From positions 62,001-126,000 of the forward strand of contig CABUZJ010000002.1 in NCBI GenBank assembly GCA_902496015.1: a stretch of 64,000 nt of DNA. The letters are read 5' to 3'. The DNA comes from an uncultured Eubacteriales bacterium (lineage in GTDB: Bacteria; Bacillota; Clostridia; Christensenellales; UBA1242). Shown one piece after another: positions 17,320-26,369 of this stretch; position 1 is the first letter of the stretch, and the number at the start of each line of letters is the position of its first letter. Under the pieces are notes generated by a model. That model was not told the DNA's origin and did no database searches. It saw nothing but the letters and a program-made list of their open reading frames with translations. Made by a program: the position numbers and the translations under genes.

Positions 17320-18653
17320 TTTTCTATTTCTTTGTCTAATAAATTTATTTTTGTTTCGGTTCGCATTAAATCAAGTGTTTGAGATGCTACTATTGGATTA
17401 GTACAAGCAACTCTTTTCTTAAAATTTGTTAACACTGATGTGTTAAACTTTTTGATTAATTTTTCTTTTTTATCATTTGCTTCAATTTGGCTATCTTGTG
17501 TTGACAAATCAATTGTCTTATAAGGTTCTAAGTTATATTCTCTGCGAATTATTTGCTTTTCATCTTCACTAATATTTATTTTTGATAATTCAATAATTAT
17601 TCTATTTTTTAATTTTTCAAAATAGTTATATGAGTTTATGTTTTTAAGCCTTTCTATAAGAGCATTGTTAATTATTTCTATGTCTTTTTGAGTGTAATTT
17701 TGATTGGTAACACATTGACTAAAATCGTAAGGCCCAATTTCTCTAAAATTTTCATTAGACTTTAATATATTTAGTAAGTGGCCATTGATTTTATAAAGAA
17801 TGGAGGTTCTTGCAAGTGAAGTAACTTGTGAGCAATTTTCAACTAATGGGTTATTAATATTTAATCCAATTTTGTTAAATATCATGGCACATTCATTTAA
17901 AGGAATGCTAGAATTTATAATGTATTGTGCGAGGGCGGGAATAAAATGAACGCTTACTATTGATTGAGGGCGATTATCTTTTTTGTTATAAAACTCCATT
18001 TCTTGTTTAATTTTTTCGTTTATTTTGTTTAATTTGCGTGAAATTTGTGCTTGTGAAAGATTAAATGCTTTTGCAAGTTCATCTTGATTTAAAATTTTAA
18101 ATCCATTTGTGCCATAATAACTATAAATTAAAATTCTTTCTTCATCGGTAAATAAATTTGACTTTATAATTTTTTGAATTTGATTAGATATATCTTTATT
18201 GGCAACACTTTCAACTAAATCAAGTTCATTTTGTTTAGGGCTAATAAAGTTATTTAAATTTTTATTTTCTTCATTTTCTAAAATAATATCTTCAATTGAA
18301 GAAGTTGATAAATGATTTCTATTGTTTTTTAAATGTTTTTTAATGCCATTGTTTATTACTGTTGTGGCATAAGAGATAAAAGAAGTGTCTCTGTTAACAT
18401 CATAAGATATAATGCTTTTATAAAGACAGTACATTGCTTCATGAAATGCTTCTTCATAAATTACATTAGAATATTGTCTTGCAATATAAGATGCCAAGCC
18501 TAAATTACCACAAAATAATTGTGTTTTCAATTTTTGGCTTGGGTTAATTTTTAATTCTTTTAATAGACTTTTATTCTCTTCATCGGTTAAATGTTTTTTT
18601 ATGATAAATTTTCTTGATAAGTCATAGGTAATTGCATTATCGTTTTTGTTCAT
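17316..18653 (-). CDS. Sigma-70-family factor with long C-terminal extension
   Basis: RNA polymerase sigma-like protein. Region 2 lies at about residues 45-112: NLGLASYIARQYSN, then the FISYATTVINNGIKKHLK recognition-helix part. Region 4 lies at about 166-218: TDEERILIYSYYG and the helix-turn-helix DELAKAFNLSQAQISRKL. A further 225 residues follow that ordinary alternative sigma factors lack. Inside, residues 361-415 (SEDEKQIIRREYNLEP ... FKKRV) look like a second, degenerate region 4. There is no region 1.1 or full region 3, so it is not the housekeeping factor. The promoter matches the sigma-A consensus (TTGAAA-17-TATAAT). GGAG lies before the ATG. Its regulon is unknown. Confidence 0.8.
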   Translation of the reverse strand: MNKNDNAITYDLSRKFIIKKHLTDEENKSLLKELKINPSQKLKTQLFCGNLGLASYIARQYSNVIYEEAFHEAMYCLYKSIISYDVNRDTSFISYATTVINNGIKKHLKNNRNHLSTSSIEDIILENEENKNLNNFISPKQNELDLVESVANKDISNQIQKIIKSNLFTDEERILIYSYYGTNGFKILNQDELAKAFNLSQAQISRKLNKINEKIKQEMEFYNKKDNRPQSIVSVHFIPALAQYIINSSIPLNECAMIFNKIGLNINNPLVENCSQVTSLARTSILYKINGHLLNILKSNENFREIGPYDFSQCVTNQNYTQKDIEIINNALIERLKNINSYNYFEKLKNRIIIELSKINISEDEKQIIRREYNLEPYKTIDLSTQDSQIEANDKKEKLIKKFNTSVLTNFKKRVACTNPIVASQTLDLMRTETKINLLDKEIEK

Positions 18654-18681
18654 TTCTGCTCCTTAAAAAGTTTGTTAACTT

Positions 18682-18710
18682 ATTATACTATTAATTTTTT
18701 AAGTTTTCAA
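18682..18710 (-). promoter_or_regulatory. Promoter of the sigma-factor gene
   Basis: Read on the minus strand: TTGAAA (18710-18705), 17-bp spacer, TATAAT (18687-18682). The start of transcription would be near 18675, about 20 nt before the ATG. Confidence 0.75.
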
Positions 18711-18777
18711 TACCCAAGTGGTAATTATTTTTTATGTGTTCTTACGAATTGATTAAAAAATACATGTTAAGATTTAG

Positions 18778-18796
18778 TTTGATTAAATTAATCAAA
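18778..18796. promoter_or_regulatory. 19-nt perfect palindrome, candidate operator
   Basis: TTTGATTAAATTAATCAAA is a perfect 9-1-9 inverted repeat centred at 18787, between the divergent promoters of the sigma-factor gene and the glmU-like gene. The half-site TTGATTAA occurs again near 18749. No T-run follows, so it is not a terminator. A dimeric repressor site is an inference. Confidence 0.45.
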
Positions 18797-18812
18797 TAAG
18801 TTTATAATTAAT

Positions 18813-18842
18813 TTGACAAATTTAATGATTTATATTTATAAT
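18813..18842 (+). promoter_or_regulatory. Consensus promoter of the glmU-like/pth operon
   Basis: TTGACA (18813-18818), 18-bp spacer, TATAAT (18837-18842): both hexamers match consensus. The start of transcription would be near 18849, giving a leader of about 60 nt before the AGGAGGGG site. Confidence 0.8.
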
Positions 18843-18911
18843 TTATTTGTTGGTTGTTGCCTAAATTTTGTGGCTTTTTTCATTCCTTTAACATTTAATA
18901 GGAGGGGTTTT

Positions 18912-19979
18912 ATGGCATTAGATGTTGCCTATGAAATTGAAACTAAAATTGTTGATGACAAAGAATATGACTTGGCTTGTTTTGTTCTGCTTGCAAATAA
19001 CAATATTAATCCTAATGGAAAACCCTTTTATTCGTTAGACCTTTTAGGAAAACCTACTTTTGAATGGGTTACAAGAGTTTGTCCAACAAGACCTATTACT
19101 CTTGAATGTGAAAATGATGATAATCCATTACAAGTTATTAAACCTTATTTAAGAGAGAGAGAATATACACTTGTTTTGTTTGGAGATACTCCACTTTTAA
19201 CTCGCCAGAACATTAACAATATTTTGGATTTTGTAGCTAGTAAAGGTCTTAATGTTTGTAAACTTTCAAGGGGTTATGTTTTTAAAACAGATTATATTAA
19301 AAGAGTAGATGAAATTTTTGCTCCGCAAACCTATTATTTTAATGAAGAAGAATTTCAGGTTGCGTCTAACTTATTTGAATTTGCTAAAATCTCAAGAATT
19401 TTACAAGATAGAATAGTAAGATTTCACCAGTCTAGGGGGGTAGAATTTACAAACCCTAAACAAGTTTATATTGAAAGTGATGTTGCGATTGGTGCAGGAA
19501 CAAAAATTGAGCCAAATGTTTATCTGTCGGGAGAAACTGAAATTGGGGCTAACGCTACTATTTGTGAAGGGTGTAAGATTGTTTCAAGTAAAATTGGAAA
19601 TAGTTCGCAAATTTTGTGTGCAAAAATATACAATAGTGTGATTAAAGAAAACTGCCAGATTGGTGATTTCGTGGTTATTGATGGCGGTAGTTTTATTGGA
19701 GCAGGTAGTTTTGTTGGGGCAAGTTGCGTTATAGATGCGTCTAGCCTTTCGCAAAATGTAAAAATTGGGGCTAACAGTAACTTAAAATTTGCAAGAATAT
19801 ATCGTGATGCTAAAGTTGGCAATTCTTGTTGCATAAGCGGTGAACAAGAACAGTTAGCTAGAATTTTACATGGTGCAACACTTGGTGATTTTTGTTTGGT
19901 TTCAAGCGGAGTTGCTGTGAAAGAACAAAATGTTGTACCTTCTGGCACTATTTTAACATTAAATTCTAATGAAAATTAA
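18912..19979 (+). CDS. GlmU-like protein with degenerate active sites
   Basis: Two-part architecture of GlmU: a nucleotidyltransferase-like N-terminal part (about residues 1-160; LFGDTPLLT near 92 is conserved) and a left-handed beta-helix of hexapeptide repeats (about 172-300). The gene sits before pth and mfd, the classic glmU position. Yet the uridyltransferase signature LAAGxGTRM is missing (the region reads LLANNNINPNGKPF) and the acetyltransferase NYDG-type motif near the C-terminus is not seen. At 355 residues it is about 100 shorter than GlmU. I infer a paralogue or remnant with lost or changed activity. AGGAGGGG sets ATG 18912; the TTG farther upstream lies inside the promoter. Confidence 0.75.
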   Translation: MALDVAYEIETKIVDDKEYDLACFVLLANNNINPNGKPFYSLDLLGKPTFEWVTRVCPTRPITLECENDDNPLQVIKPYLREREYTLVLFGDTPLLTRQNINNILDFVASKGLNVCKLSRGYVFKTDYIKRVDEIFAPQTYYFNEEEFQVASNLFEFAKISRILQDRIVRFHQSRGVEFTNPKQVYIESDVAIGAGTKIEPNVYLSGETEIGANATICEGCKIVSSKIGNSSQILCAKIYNSVIKENCQIGDFVVIDGGSFIGAGSFVGASCVIDASSLSQNVKIGANSNLKFARIYRDAKVGNSCCISGEQEQLARILHGATLGDFCLVSSGVAVKEQNVVPSGTILTLNSNEN

Positions 19980-19995
19980 CCTTAATGGAGATAAT

Positions 19996-20568
19996 ATGAA
20001 ACTTATATTGGGACTTGGAAATATCGGCAAAATTTATGACGATACTTATCATAATGTTGGTTTTTTAGTAGCAAATAGAATTGCGAGAAAATTAAATCTT
20101 AACTTTAAAAGTAAAGAATGTGAGAGTGATGTGGCAATTGGTAATATTCTTGGTGAAAAAATAATAATTGCAAAACCTAGAACTTACATGAATGAAAGTG
20201 GTAGAGCTCTTAAAGCATTTTTACAAAAATATCCTGAACTTAATGTGGCAACAGATATAGTTGTAATTTATGATGATATTGATTTATCTGCTGGAGAAGT
20301 TAGGATTAAAGAAATAGGGGGAGCAGGAACACACAACGGAATGAAAAGTATTTTTTCGGTTCTGCAAACTCGCAATTTTAGGAAAGTTAGAGTTGGCATT
20401 AATGAAAAACCAGAAAATGTTAGTATGGTTGAGTTTGTGCTTTCAAAAATTAAACCAAAAAGCCCAATAAGGCAGGGAATAATACTTGCGGCAGACGCAC
20501 TTGTTCAATTTATTAATAAAGAAAAAGATTATAGTCAGGTTATGAGCGAGATAAATTCTAAATTTTAA
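19996..20568 (+). CDS. pth: Peptidyl-tRNA hydrolase
   Basis: Frees tRNA from peptidyl-tRNAs that drop off ribosomes. Family motifs run in order: LGLGNIGKIYDDTYHNVGF with the catalytic His near residue 20, KPRTYMNESG, VIYDDIDL with the catalytic Asp, and GGAGTHNGMKSI, followed by RVGI. GGAGATA lies 5-6 nt before ATG 19996; an upstream in-frame ATG at 19969 overlaps the previous gene and has no such site. Length is 190 residues, as expected. Its place between glmU-like and mfd is the conserved Firmicute order. Confidence 0.95.
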   Translation: MKLILGLGNIGKIYDDTYHNVGFLVANRIARKLNLNFKSKECESDVAIGNILGEKIIIAKPRTYMNESGRALKAFLQKYPELNVATDIVVIYDDIDLSAGEVRIKEIGGAGTHNGMKSIFSVLQTRNFRKVRVGINEKPENVSMVEFVLSKIKPKSPIRQGIILAADALVQFINKEKDYSQVMSEINSKF

Positions 20569-20623
20569 CCAACTAACTTATTAACAAAGAATTAATTAAT
20601 TGTTAATAAATTTTGTTTTGATA

Positions 20624-20652
20624 TTGAAAATTTATTAGTTTTTTGATATAAT
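20624..20652 (+). promoter_or_regulatory. Promoter of mfd
   Basis: TTGAAA (20624-20629), 17-bp spacer, and an extended -10 TGaTATAAT (hexamer 20647-20652). The start of transcription would be near 20659. Confidence 0.8.
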
Positions 20653-20680
20653 AAAAACCTAAAATTTGTTAGGAGATAAG

Positions 20681-23600
20681 TTGTTGGCAAAAAACCTTAT
20701 TGAGTTTTTTAATTTTAAAGATTTTACTGGAAATTTTTCCAGTCTTTTTTCTGCATGCAATAGTAAACAACAAGTTTCAGCACTTTCTATGGGGCAAAGT
20801 GAAAGAGTGGCATTTTGTGCCAATATTAATTTGCCAATTTTATATTTAACAAATGATTATATTGGTGCTACAAAAGTTTATTCACAACTTAATAGTATTT
20901 TTGGTGAAAAAGTTGCACTTTGGCCAGTTTTTATTGATAACTTATTTTATAAGAGGGCACAAAGCACCGAAGCAAATATTGCAAGAATAAAAGTTCTTAG
21001 TGGTTTAGTGACTTCTAAAATTAAAATTGTTGTTGCAAGTGCAGATAGTCTTATTGGTTTTTTACCTAATTTTTTTGATTTTAAAAATTCAGTTATCACC
21101 TTGAATAAAGGAGAGAAAATTAATTTAGAAGAATTAAAAATGAAACTAGTTAGCATGGGTTATCGTAAAGAAGAACTTGTTAGCGAAAGTGGACAATTTG
21201 CAATAAGGGGAGACATTTTAGATATTTTTCCAACAGGTGCAACTAGTGCTGTTAGAGTGGAGTTGTGGGGAGAAGAAATTGATGAAATAAAAAATTTAGA
21301 TGTTTTAACGCAAATTTCTAAAAATATTGTGTCTAAAACTACAATTTTTCCAAACACAGATTTGCTTTTAAGTGAAAAAGACTTAGATAATATTTTAACT
21401 AAATTACAGAATTTAAAAGATAAAGCGTTGTTAAATGGAAAAGATGGGTCCGCTTTTGTTGTATCTTTAAATGAAATTATTTCTAGACTTGAATTAGGTG
21501 AGCGTAACTTTTCACTAGATATTTGTTTATCTTTAATTAAAAATAAGGCTAGTTCTATCTTTGATTACTTACCAGAAAACACATTTGTTGTTATTGACGA
21601 AGGAAAGATGTGTTATGATGCAATTGTTAATTCTTCAACAGAAATTGAACTTAGATTTAAAAATTTAGTTAAAGCACAAGAAGCGTTAAGTGATAACTGC
21701 TCGGGGTATTTTTCTTATGAATATGTGCTTAAAAAAATTGCACAACTAGCGGGTGTTGTTCATCAAAAATTAACTAATGCAAATAGATTTTTTAATCCGC
21801 AAGCGGTTTTTCAGTTTAAAAGTATTCCTGTTTCAAGATATTATCATAATTTTGGTGAATTGTGTGCAGATATAAAAAATTGGCAATTTAATAAGTTTGA
21901 CATTTTTTTGCTAGCGGGAAGTGCAGAAAAAGCAAAAAGTTTAACGCTAAGGCTAGAAGAAAATGACATATTTTTAAATAATGTGAGTGAAGCAAAACTT
22001 ACAGATAATGGTGGTTTTGTTTTGCCTTATAATTATTCTGGCGGTTTTATTTTGCCAGAGCAGAAAAAAGTGGTAATTTCTACTACTGATTTATATGCAC
22101 AAAAGAAAGTAAATTCTAGTATTACTGCAAATCGAAAAGATGTTTTTTCAGTGCCTAAGGTTGGCGATTATGTGGTGCATAGTTTTCATGGAATTGGTGT
22201 TTGTGAAGGGGTTACAAATCTTTCTAATAACTTTGGTAGCAAAGACTATGTTGTGGTTAGATATAGAGATAATGATAAGCTTTATGTGCCTATAGATAGT
22301 CTTAACATGCTTGAACGATTTAGCGGGGCTGAAGCACCTAAAAAACTTAGTAAAATAGGCGGTGTTGAATTTGCTAAGGTTAAGGAAAAAGTTAAGGCAT
22401 CTGTTAAAAAACTAGCATTTGATTTAACTGAACTTTATGCAAAAAGAGAAGCAAAAAGAGGATTTGCATTTTCAAAAGATAACGCATTGCAAAGAGAATT
22501 TGAAAATTCTTTTGCATATATTGAAACAGAAGACCAACTTAAAAGTATTGCAGAAATTAAAAAAGATATGGAAAGCCCAAAGGTTATGGACAGGCTTTTA
22601 TGTGGAGATGTTGGATTTGGAAAAACAGAGGTTGCTTTAAGGGCAATATTTAAAGCGGTGTTAGATAATAAGCAAGTTGCTTTTGTTGCTCCTACAACTA
22701 TTTTAAGTCAACAACACTATAATACTTGCAAAGCAAGACTTGAACCATTTGGGGTTAGAGTGGAAGTTTTGAATAGATTTAAAACTCCTGCACAGATTTC
22801 TAAGATTTTAAAAGATTTGAGTTTTGGAAAAATTGATGTTATATGTGGAACGCATAGACTGCTTTCAAATGATGTAAATTTTCAAGATATTGGTTTAGTA
22901 GTTTTAGATGAAGAACAAAAATTTGGCGTTGAAGATAAAGAAAAATTAAAAAATAAGTATGAAACAGTTGATTTTTTAACTTTATCTGCTACACCAATTC
23001 CTAGAACCTTACACATGAGTTTGTCGGGGATTAGAGATGTTAGCATTATAAACACTCCACCTAGTCAAAGGCTACCTATTCAAACCAGTGTGTGCGAATT
23101 TAGTGAGACGCTTTTAAGAGATGCTTGCATGCGTGAACTTGCAAGAGGCGGACAGGTTTTTATTCTTTATAACAGTGTGGAAAAAATTTATGGTTTTGCC
23201 GAACAAGTTAGAAAAATTATTCCCGAAGCCAAAGTGCTTGTTGCTCATGGACAATTATCTTCTAGGGAATTAGAAGACATTGTTTATAAATTTTATAAAA
23301 AAGAAGGCGACATTTTAATTTGCACCACGATTATTGAGAACGGAATAGACATTGAAAATGCTAATACTCTTATTGTTTGTGATAGTGAAAAATTTGGACT
23401 CAGTCAACTTTATCAAATTAGAGGAAGAGTTGGCAGGGGAAATAGGACAGCATTTGCATATTTTACATATAAAGCCGAAAAGATTTTAAGTGAAGAGGCA
23501 TATAAACGGCTTGATGCTATAAGTGAATTTACTGAATTTGGCAGTGGATTTAAAATTGCTATGAGAGACCTTGAAATAAGAGGCAGTGGAAATGTGCTTG

Positions 23601-24160
23601 GGGCAGAGCAACATGGATTTATGCAAAAAGTTGGTTATGATATGTATTCAAAAATGCTTGCTAGTGCAGTGGCTGAAATAAAAGGGCAGAAAGTGCATGA
23701 AGATGTTGATGTGCTTATGCGAATTAGCATTGATGCATTTATTTCTGAAAAATATATTGCAGATTCTGCCAATAGAATGACAGCATATAAAAATATTTCA
23801 GCAATTTCTAGTAAAGAAGATAAGTTGAAACTTGAAGCAGAATTGAGCGATATGTTTGGCAAAGTTCCTTTGGAAGTTTTAAATTTAATAAATGTTGCCT
23901 ATGCAAAAAGTATGGCAAAAAAATTAGGAGCAGTTGAAGTTATAAGTGTGCTTGCGGGGATAAAAATTATATTTAGTAAGCCAGAAGATATTACCACTAA
24001 TGAACATATTGGAAATGCACTATATAAATTTAGGGATAGTTGTGCTCTTGAACTTGGTGCAACGCCAATGATTAAAATAACATCAACCAAAGATAATGAA
24101 ATGAATTTAAATAAACTTATAGACTTTTTGGTTATTGCCACGCAACTCGATAAAAATTAA
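20681..24160 (+). CDS. mfd: Transcription-repair coupling factor
   Basis: Removes RNA polymerase stalled at DNA damage and recruits UvrA. Domains in order: UvrB-homology region (about 1-430), RNA-polymerase-interacting CarD-like domain beginning VGDYVVHSFHGIGV near residue 495, Walker A GDVGFGKTE near 640, DEEQ box near 745, helicase motif VI region QIRGRVGRGNR near 915, and the TRCF C-terminal domain with LDAISEFTEFGSGFKIA. Around 1159 residues is the normal length. The start is TTG at 20681 (or TTG 20684), placed 5-8 nt after AGGAG at 20671; no ATG fits. Confidence 0.96.
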   Translation: MLAKNLIEFFNFKDFTGNFSSLFSACNSKQQVSALSMGQSERVAFCANINLPILYLTNDYIGATKVYSQLNSIFGEKVALWPVFIDNLFYKRAQSTEANIARIKVLSGLVTSKIKIVVASADSLIGFLPNFFDFKNSVITLNKGEKINLEELKMKLVSMGYRKEELVSESGQFAIRGDILDIFPTGATSAVRVELWGEEIDEIKNLDVLTQISKNIVSKTTIFPNTDLLLSEKDLDNILTKLQNLKDKALLNGKDGSAFVVSLNEIISRLELGERNFSLDICLSLIKNKASSIFDYLPENTFVVIDEGKMCYDAIVNSSTEIELRFKNLVKAQEALSDNCSGYFSYEYVLKKIAQLAGVVHQKLTNANRFFNPQAVFQFKSIPVSRYYHNFGELCADIKNWQFNKFDIFLLAGSAEKAKSLTLRLEENDIFLNNVSEAKLTDNGGFVLPYNYSGGFILPEQKKVVISTTDLYAQKKVNSSITANRKDVFSVPKVGDYVVHSFHGIGVCEGVTNLSNNFGSKDYVVVRYRDNDKLYVPIDSLNMLERFSGAEAPKKLSKIGGVEFAKVKEKVKASVKKLAFDLTELYAKREAKRGFAFSKDNALQREFENSFAYIETEDQLKSIAEIKKDMESPKVMDRLLCGDVGFGKTEVALRAIFKAVLDNKQVAFVAPTTILSQQHYNTCKARLEPFGVRVEVLNRFKTPAQISKILKDLSFGKIDVICGTHRLLSNDVNFQDIGLVVLDEEQKFGVEDKEKLKNKYETVDFLTLSATPIPRTLHMSLSGIRDVSIINTPPSQRLPIQTSVCEFSETLLRDACMRELARGGQVFILYNSVEKIYGFAEQVRKIIPEAKVLVAHGQLSSRELEDIVYKFYKKEGDILICTTIIENGIDIENANTLIVCDSEKFGLSQLYQIRGRVGRGNRTAFAYFTYKAEKILSEEAYKRLDAISEFTEFGSGFKIAMRDLEIRGSGNVLGAEQHGFMQKVGYDMYSKMLASAVAEIKGQKVHEDVDVLMRISIDAFISEKYIADSANRMTAYKNISAISSKEDKLKLEAELSDMFGKVPLEVLNLINVAYAKSMAKKLGAVEVISVLAGIKIIFSKPEDITTNEHIGNALYKFRDSCALELGATPMIKITSTKDNEMNLNKLIDFLVIATQLDKN

Positions 24161-24202
24161 GTTATTATTTGGAATTTTTGTCTACTTTTGCCTTTAAAAT
24201 AT

Positions 24203-24231
24203 TTGATTGTGAACTTAAATTGTTGTATAAT
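24203..24231 (+). promoter_or_regulatory. Promoter of the prsA-like gene
   Basis: TTGATT (24203-24208), 17-bp spacer, TATAAT (24226-24231). The start of transcription would be near 24238, just before GGAGG. Confidence 0.7.
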
Positions 24232-24260
24232 TAAGCAATCTAAATTGGAGGATTATTGTT

Positions 24261-26147
24261 TTGAAAAAGAAATTATTTGCCTTAATTTTGTGTATTTGCA
24301 TGTGTTTTACAGTTTTTGCAGGCTGTTCACTTATGAAAACAACTAGCAGTTTATCTAGTGATACTGTTATTGCAAAGATTTATGATAAAGAAATTACTTA
24401 TGCTGATTTGCAAGAGAAATATCAAACTTATAGTCAATACTTTGCTTATTATGATGAAGAAGTGGTTATGAAGATTATTTATGAAGAAATGTATCTTAAT
24501 GCCATTCAGGAAATAGAAGCAGAAAAAGTTGTTGTGCTTTACGATGAAGATATGACAGAAATTTTTGATGACCTTTATCACACTTTTATTCACACAGTTA
24601 ATGCTTATGAACAAACATTTATTGAAAATGCAGGTCTTACAATTCCTAGTAGGTTAGAAGAAGAGGAAGAAGACCCAGTGAAATTTGAAGATTATGTTTT
24701 TGAGCCAGCAGAACCTATTACTTTTGATGCAAGCAAGAAAGCACAAGAGCCAAATTTTAACGAAAAGTTGACTGAACTAAAAAATAAAGTGTTTGAAGGG
24801 GTTGAAGAAAATTATAAAGAATTTAGGACTAAGGCTTGGAATAAGTTAGTTGCAGACTTAATGTATAGTTATAAACTAGACGGAAAAACTTTTACAGCAG
24901 ACCAAGCAGTTTTGGAGTATATGCACACACAGTATGATTCTTTATATACCGCTAAAATTTGCGAAAAATATAGAGAATATGTTGAATCTAGAGTGTTTGG
25001 GGATATTACATATGAAGAACAATTAGTATCAGTTGCAATGCAACAAGCCATTGTTGATAAATATAAAGAACTTCTAAATGCTAGTAAACAAGGAAACACT
25101 ATTGAAGATAATTATACAGAAGTAATTTTTTCAACTGAAAACACTGACTTGGTTCTTTATCATTACGAAGGTAAGTTTGAATATTTTACAGTGCAACATT
25201 TATTAGTTCAATTTGATGATGACACAGTTGCAGAACTTAAAAAATATGAAGGCTACGATAAAAGTAAAGATGAAATGTTTAGGCAAGAATATATTACAGC
25301 AAGAGAAGAAGCGGCTTATAAAGACGGAAAGTGGATTGTTGTTACAAGTTACAGAGATAAAGATGGGAATGTTGTAATGACTGAAAAACTAGACGAAAAC
25401 AATGAAATTGTTTATGAAACAGATGATAATGGTGAATTTATTTTAGATGAAAATGGCGATAAAATTCCTGTTATGGTTGAAGCAAAAATAAGTTTGCAAG
25501 AAATATATGACAAATTTGAAGAAGAATGGGCAACTCTTAGTGAAGAAAAAAGACAAGAAAGAGCAGATGAAACAGGAAATCCTGATTATGTTTTAACTAA
25601 CGAAGAACTTGAATATTTAAAAACTAATTTGTTTGTTCAATATGTTTATATGTATACAGGCGATACAAGTGCATTGGGTAGCGATAAACTTATTAATACA
25701 ATTGGTTACGGTATATCTAGTGACGCAGATGAAGATGGCGGGCTTATGAGTGAGTTTGCCGATAAAGCAAGAGAACTTTATAAAAATTATAAAGATGGAA
25801 ATGCTATTTTAGGGCAAGAAATTGGTTTTGCAATTACCGACTATGGCGTTCATATGATGATGCTGACGGGTGTTTATAACAAAGGTGAAATTGTGCCATT
25901 ACAAAAAGAGGTTAATAGCGAAATGGTTGATAAAACCAATGAAGAAATTATTAATGACTTAAAAAGTGTTAAAGTTTCAACTTTTAGCACTCAAACCCTT
26001 TATGAATATATTTATGATATTTTAAAGCAAGATAAACTCGAAACATATTATTCAAAACATCTTTATACAATATTTGATAATGCCCAAAATGAAGGAAAGT
26101 TTGAGATTTATAAAGAACCTACTTATGAAGATTTAAGTGGAAGATAA
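24261..26147 (+). CDS. PrsA/SurA-like foldase lipoprotein with interrupted PPIase domain
   Basis: Membrane-anchored export foldase. A signal peptide ends in VFAGC (lipobox; Cys near residue 21). Residues about 40-290 form a helical SurA-N/PrsA-type chaperone part (TVIAKIYDKEITYADLQEKY). The parvulin domain is split: its first strand (FTVQHLLVQFDD) lies near residue 307 and its second half (DGGLMSEFADKA and DYGVHMMMLTG) near 490-540. About 150 acidic residues sit between. The gene follows mfd, as in many Clostridia. TTG 24261 is the start, 9 nt after GGAGG. At 628 residues it is twice the size of Bacillus PrsA. Whether the PPIase is active cannot be told. Confidence 0.85.
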   Translation: MKKKLFALILCICMCFTVFAGCSLMKTTSSLSSDTVIAKIYDKEITYADLQEKYQTYSQYFAYYDEEVVMKIIYEEMYLNAIQEIEAEKVVVLYDEDMTEIFDDLYHTFIHTVNAYEQTFIENAGLTIPSRLEEEEEDPVKFEDYVFEPAEPITFDASKKAQEPNFNEKLTELKNKVFEGVEENYKEFRTKAWNKLVADLMYSYKLDGKTFTADQAVLEYMHTQYDSLYTAKICEKYREYVESRVFGDITYEEQLVSVAMQQAIVDKYKELLNASKQGNTIEDNYTEVIFSTENTDLVLYHYEGKFEYFTVQHLLVQFDDDTVAELKKYEGYDKSKDEMFRQEYITAREEAAYKDGKWIVVTSYRDKDGNVVMTEKLDENNEIVYETDDNGEFILDENGDKIPVMVEAKISLQEIYDKFEEEWATLSEEKRQERADETGNPDYVLTNEELEYLKTNLFVQYVYMYTGDTSALGSDKLINTIGYGISSDADEDGGLMSEFADKARELYKNYKDGNAILGQEIGFAITDYGVHMMMLTGVYNKGEIVPLQKEVNSEMVDKTNEEIINDLKSVKVSTFSTQTLYEYIYDILKQDKLETYYSKHLYTIFDNAQNEGKFEIYKEPTYEDLSGR

Positions 26148-26190
26148 ATTGATATTTAATTAGTTTCTTTATATTAACAGAAAAATTAAA

Positions 26191-26252
26191 AAGCCTTTAA
26201 TAAGCGATGATTAACAGATAAAGTTATGTTAGCAAGTTAATGGCTTTTTTCT
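26191..26252 (+). terminator. Terminator-like hairpin with a 36-nt loop
   Basis: AAGCCTTTAA (26191-26200) can pair with TTAATGGCTT (26237-26246) with one mismatch, followed by a T-run. The loop is unusually long. It lies after the prsA-like gene and is probably its terminator. Confidence 0.55.
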
Positions 26253-26292
26253 TTATTTAAAATTTAAGGTAGTTATAAATTTTCTTTGCCTA

Positions 26293-26321
26293 TTGCAATT
26301 TCAATAACCATGTGATATAAT
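26293..26321 (+). promoter_or_regulatory. Promoter of the small unknown-gene cassette
   Basis: TTGCAA (26293-26298), 17-bp spacer, and an extended -10 TGaTATAAT (hexamer 26316-26321). The start of transcription would be near 26328. Confidence 0.75.
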
Positions 26322-26369
26322 TATTTAACATTTGGCAAAGGCGATTTTAATATTGATTAAGGTAAAAAG

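Noticed and set aside
19520..19948. 142-codon open frame on the minus strand inside the glmU-like gene
   Set aside because: It is a mirror of the hexapeptide-repeat region, with Leu/Ile/Pro/Ser-rich composition and no ribosome-binding site.
22437..22640. 67-codon plus-strand frame inside mfd
   Set aside because: A shifted frame of the helicase domain, made of lysine- and leucine-rich codons; mfd is intact over it.
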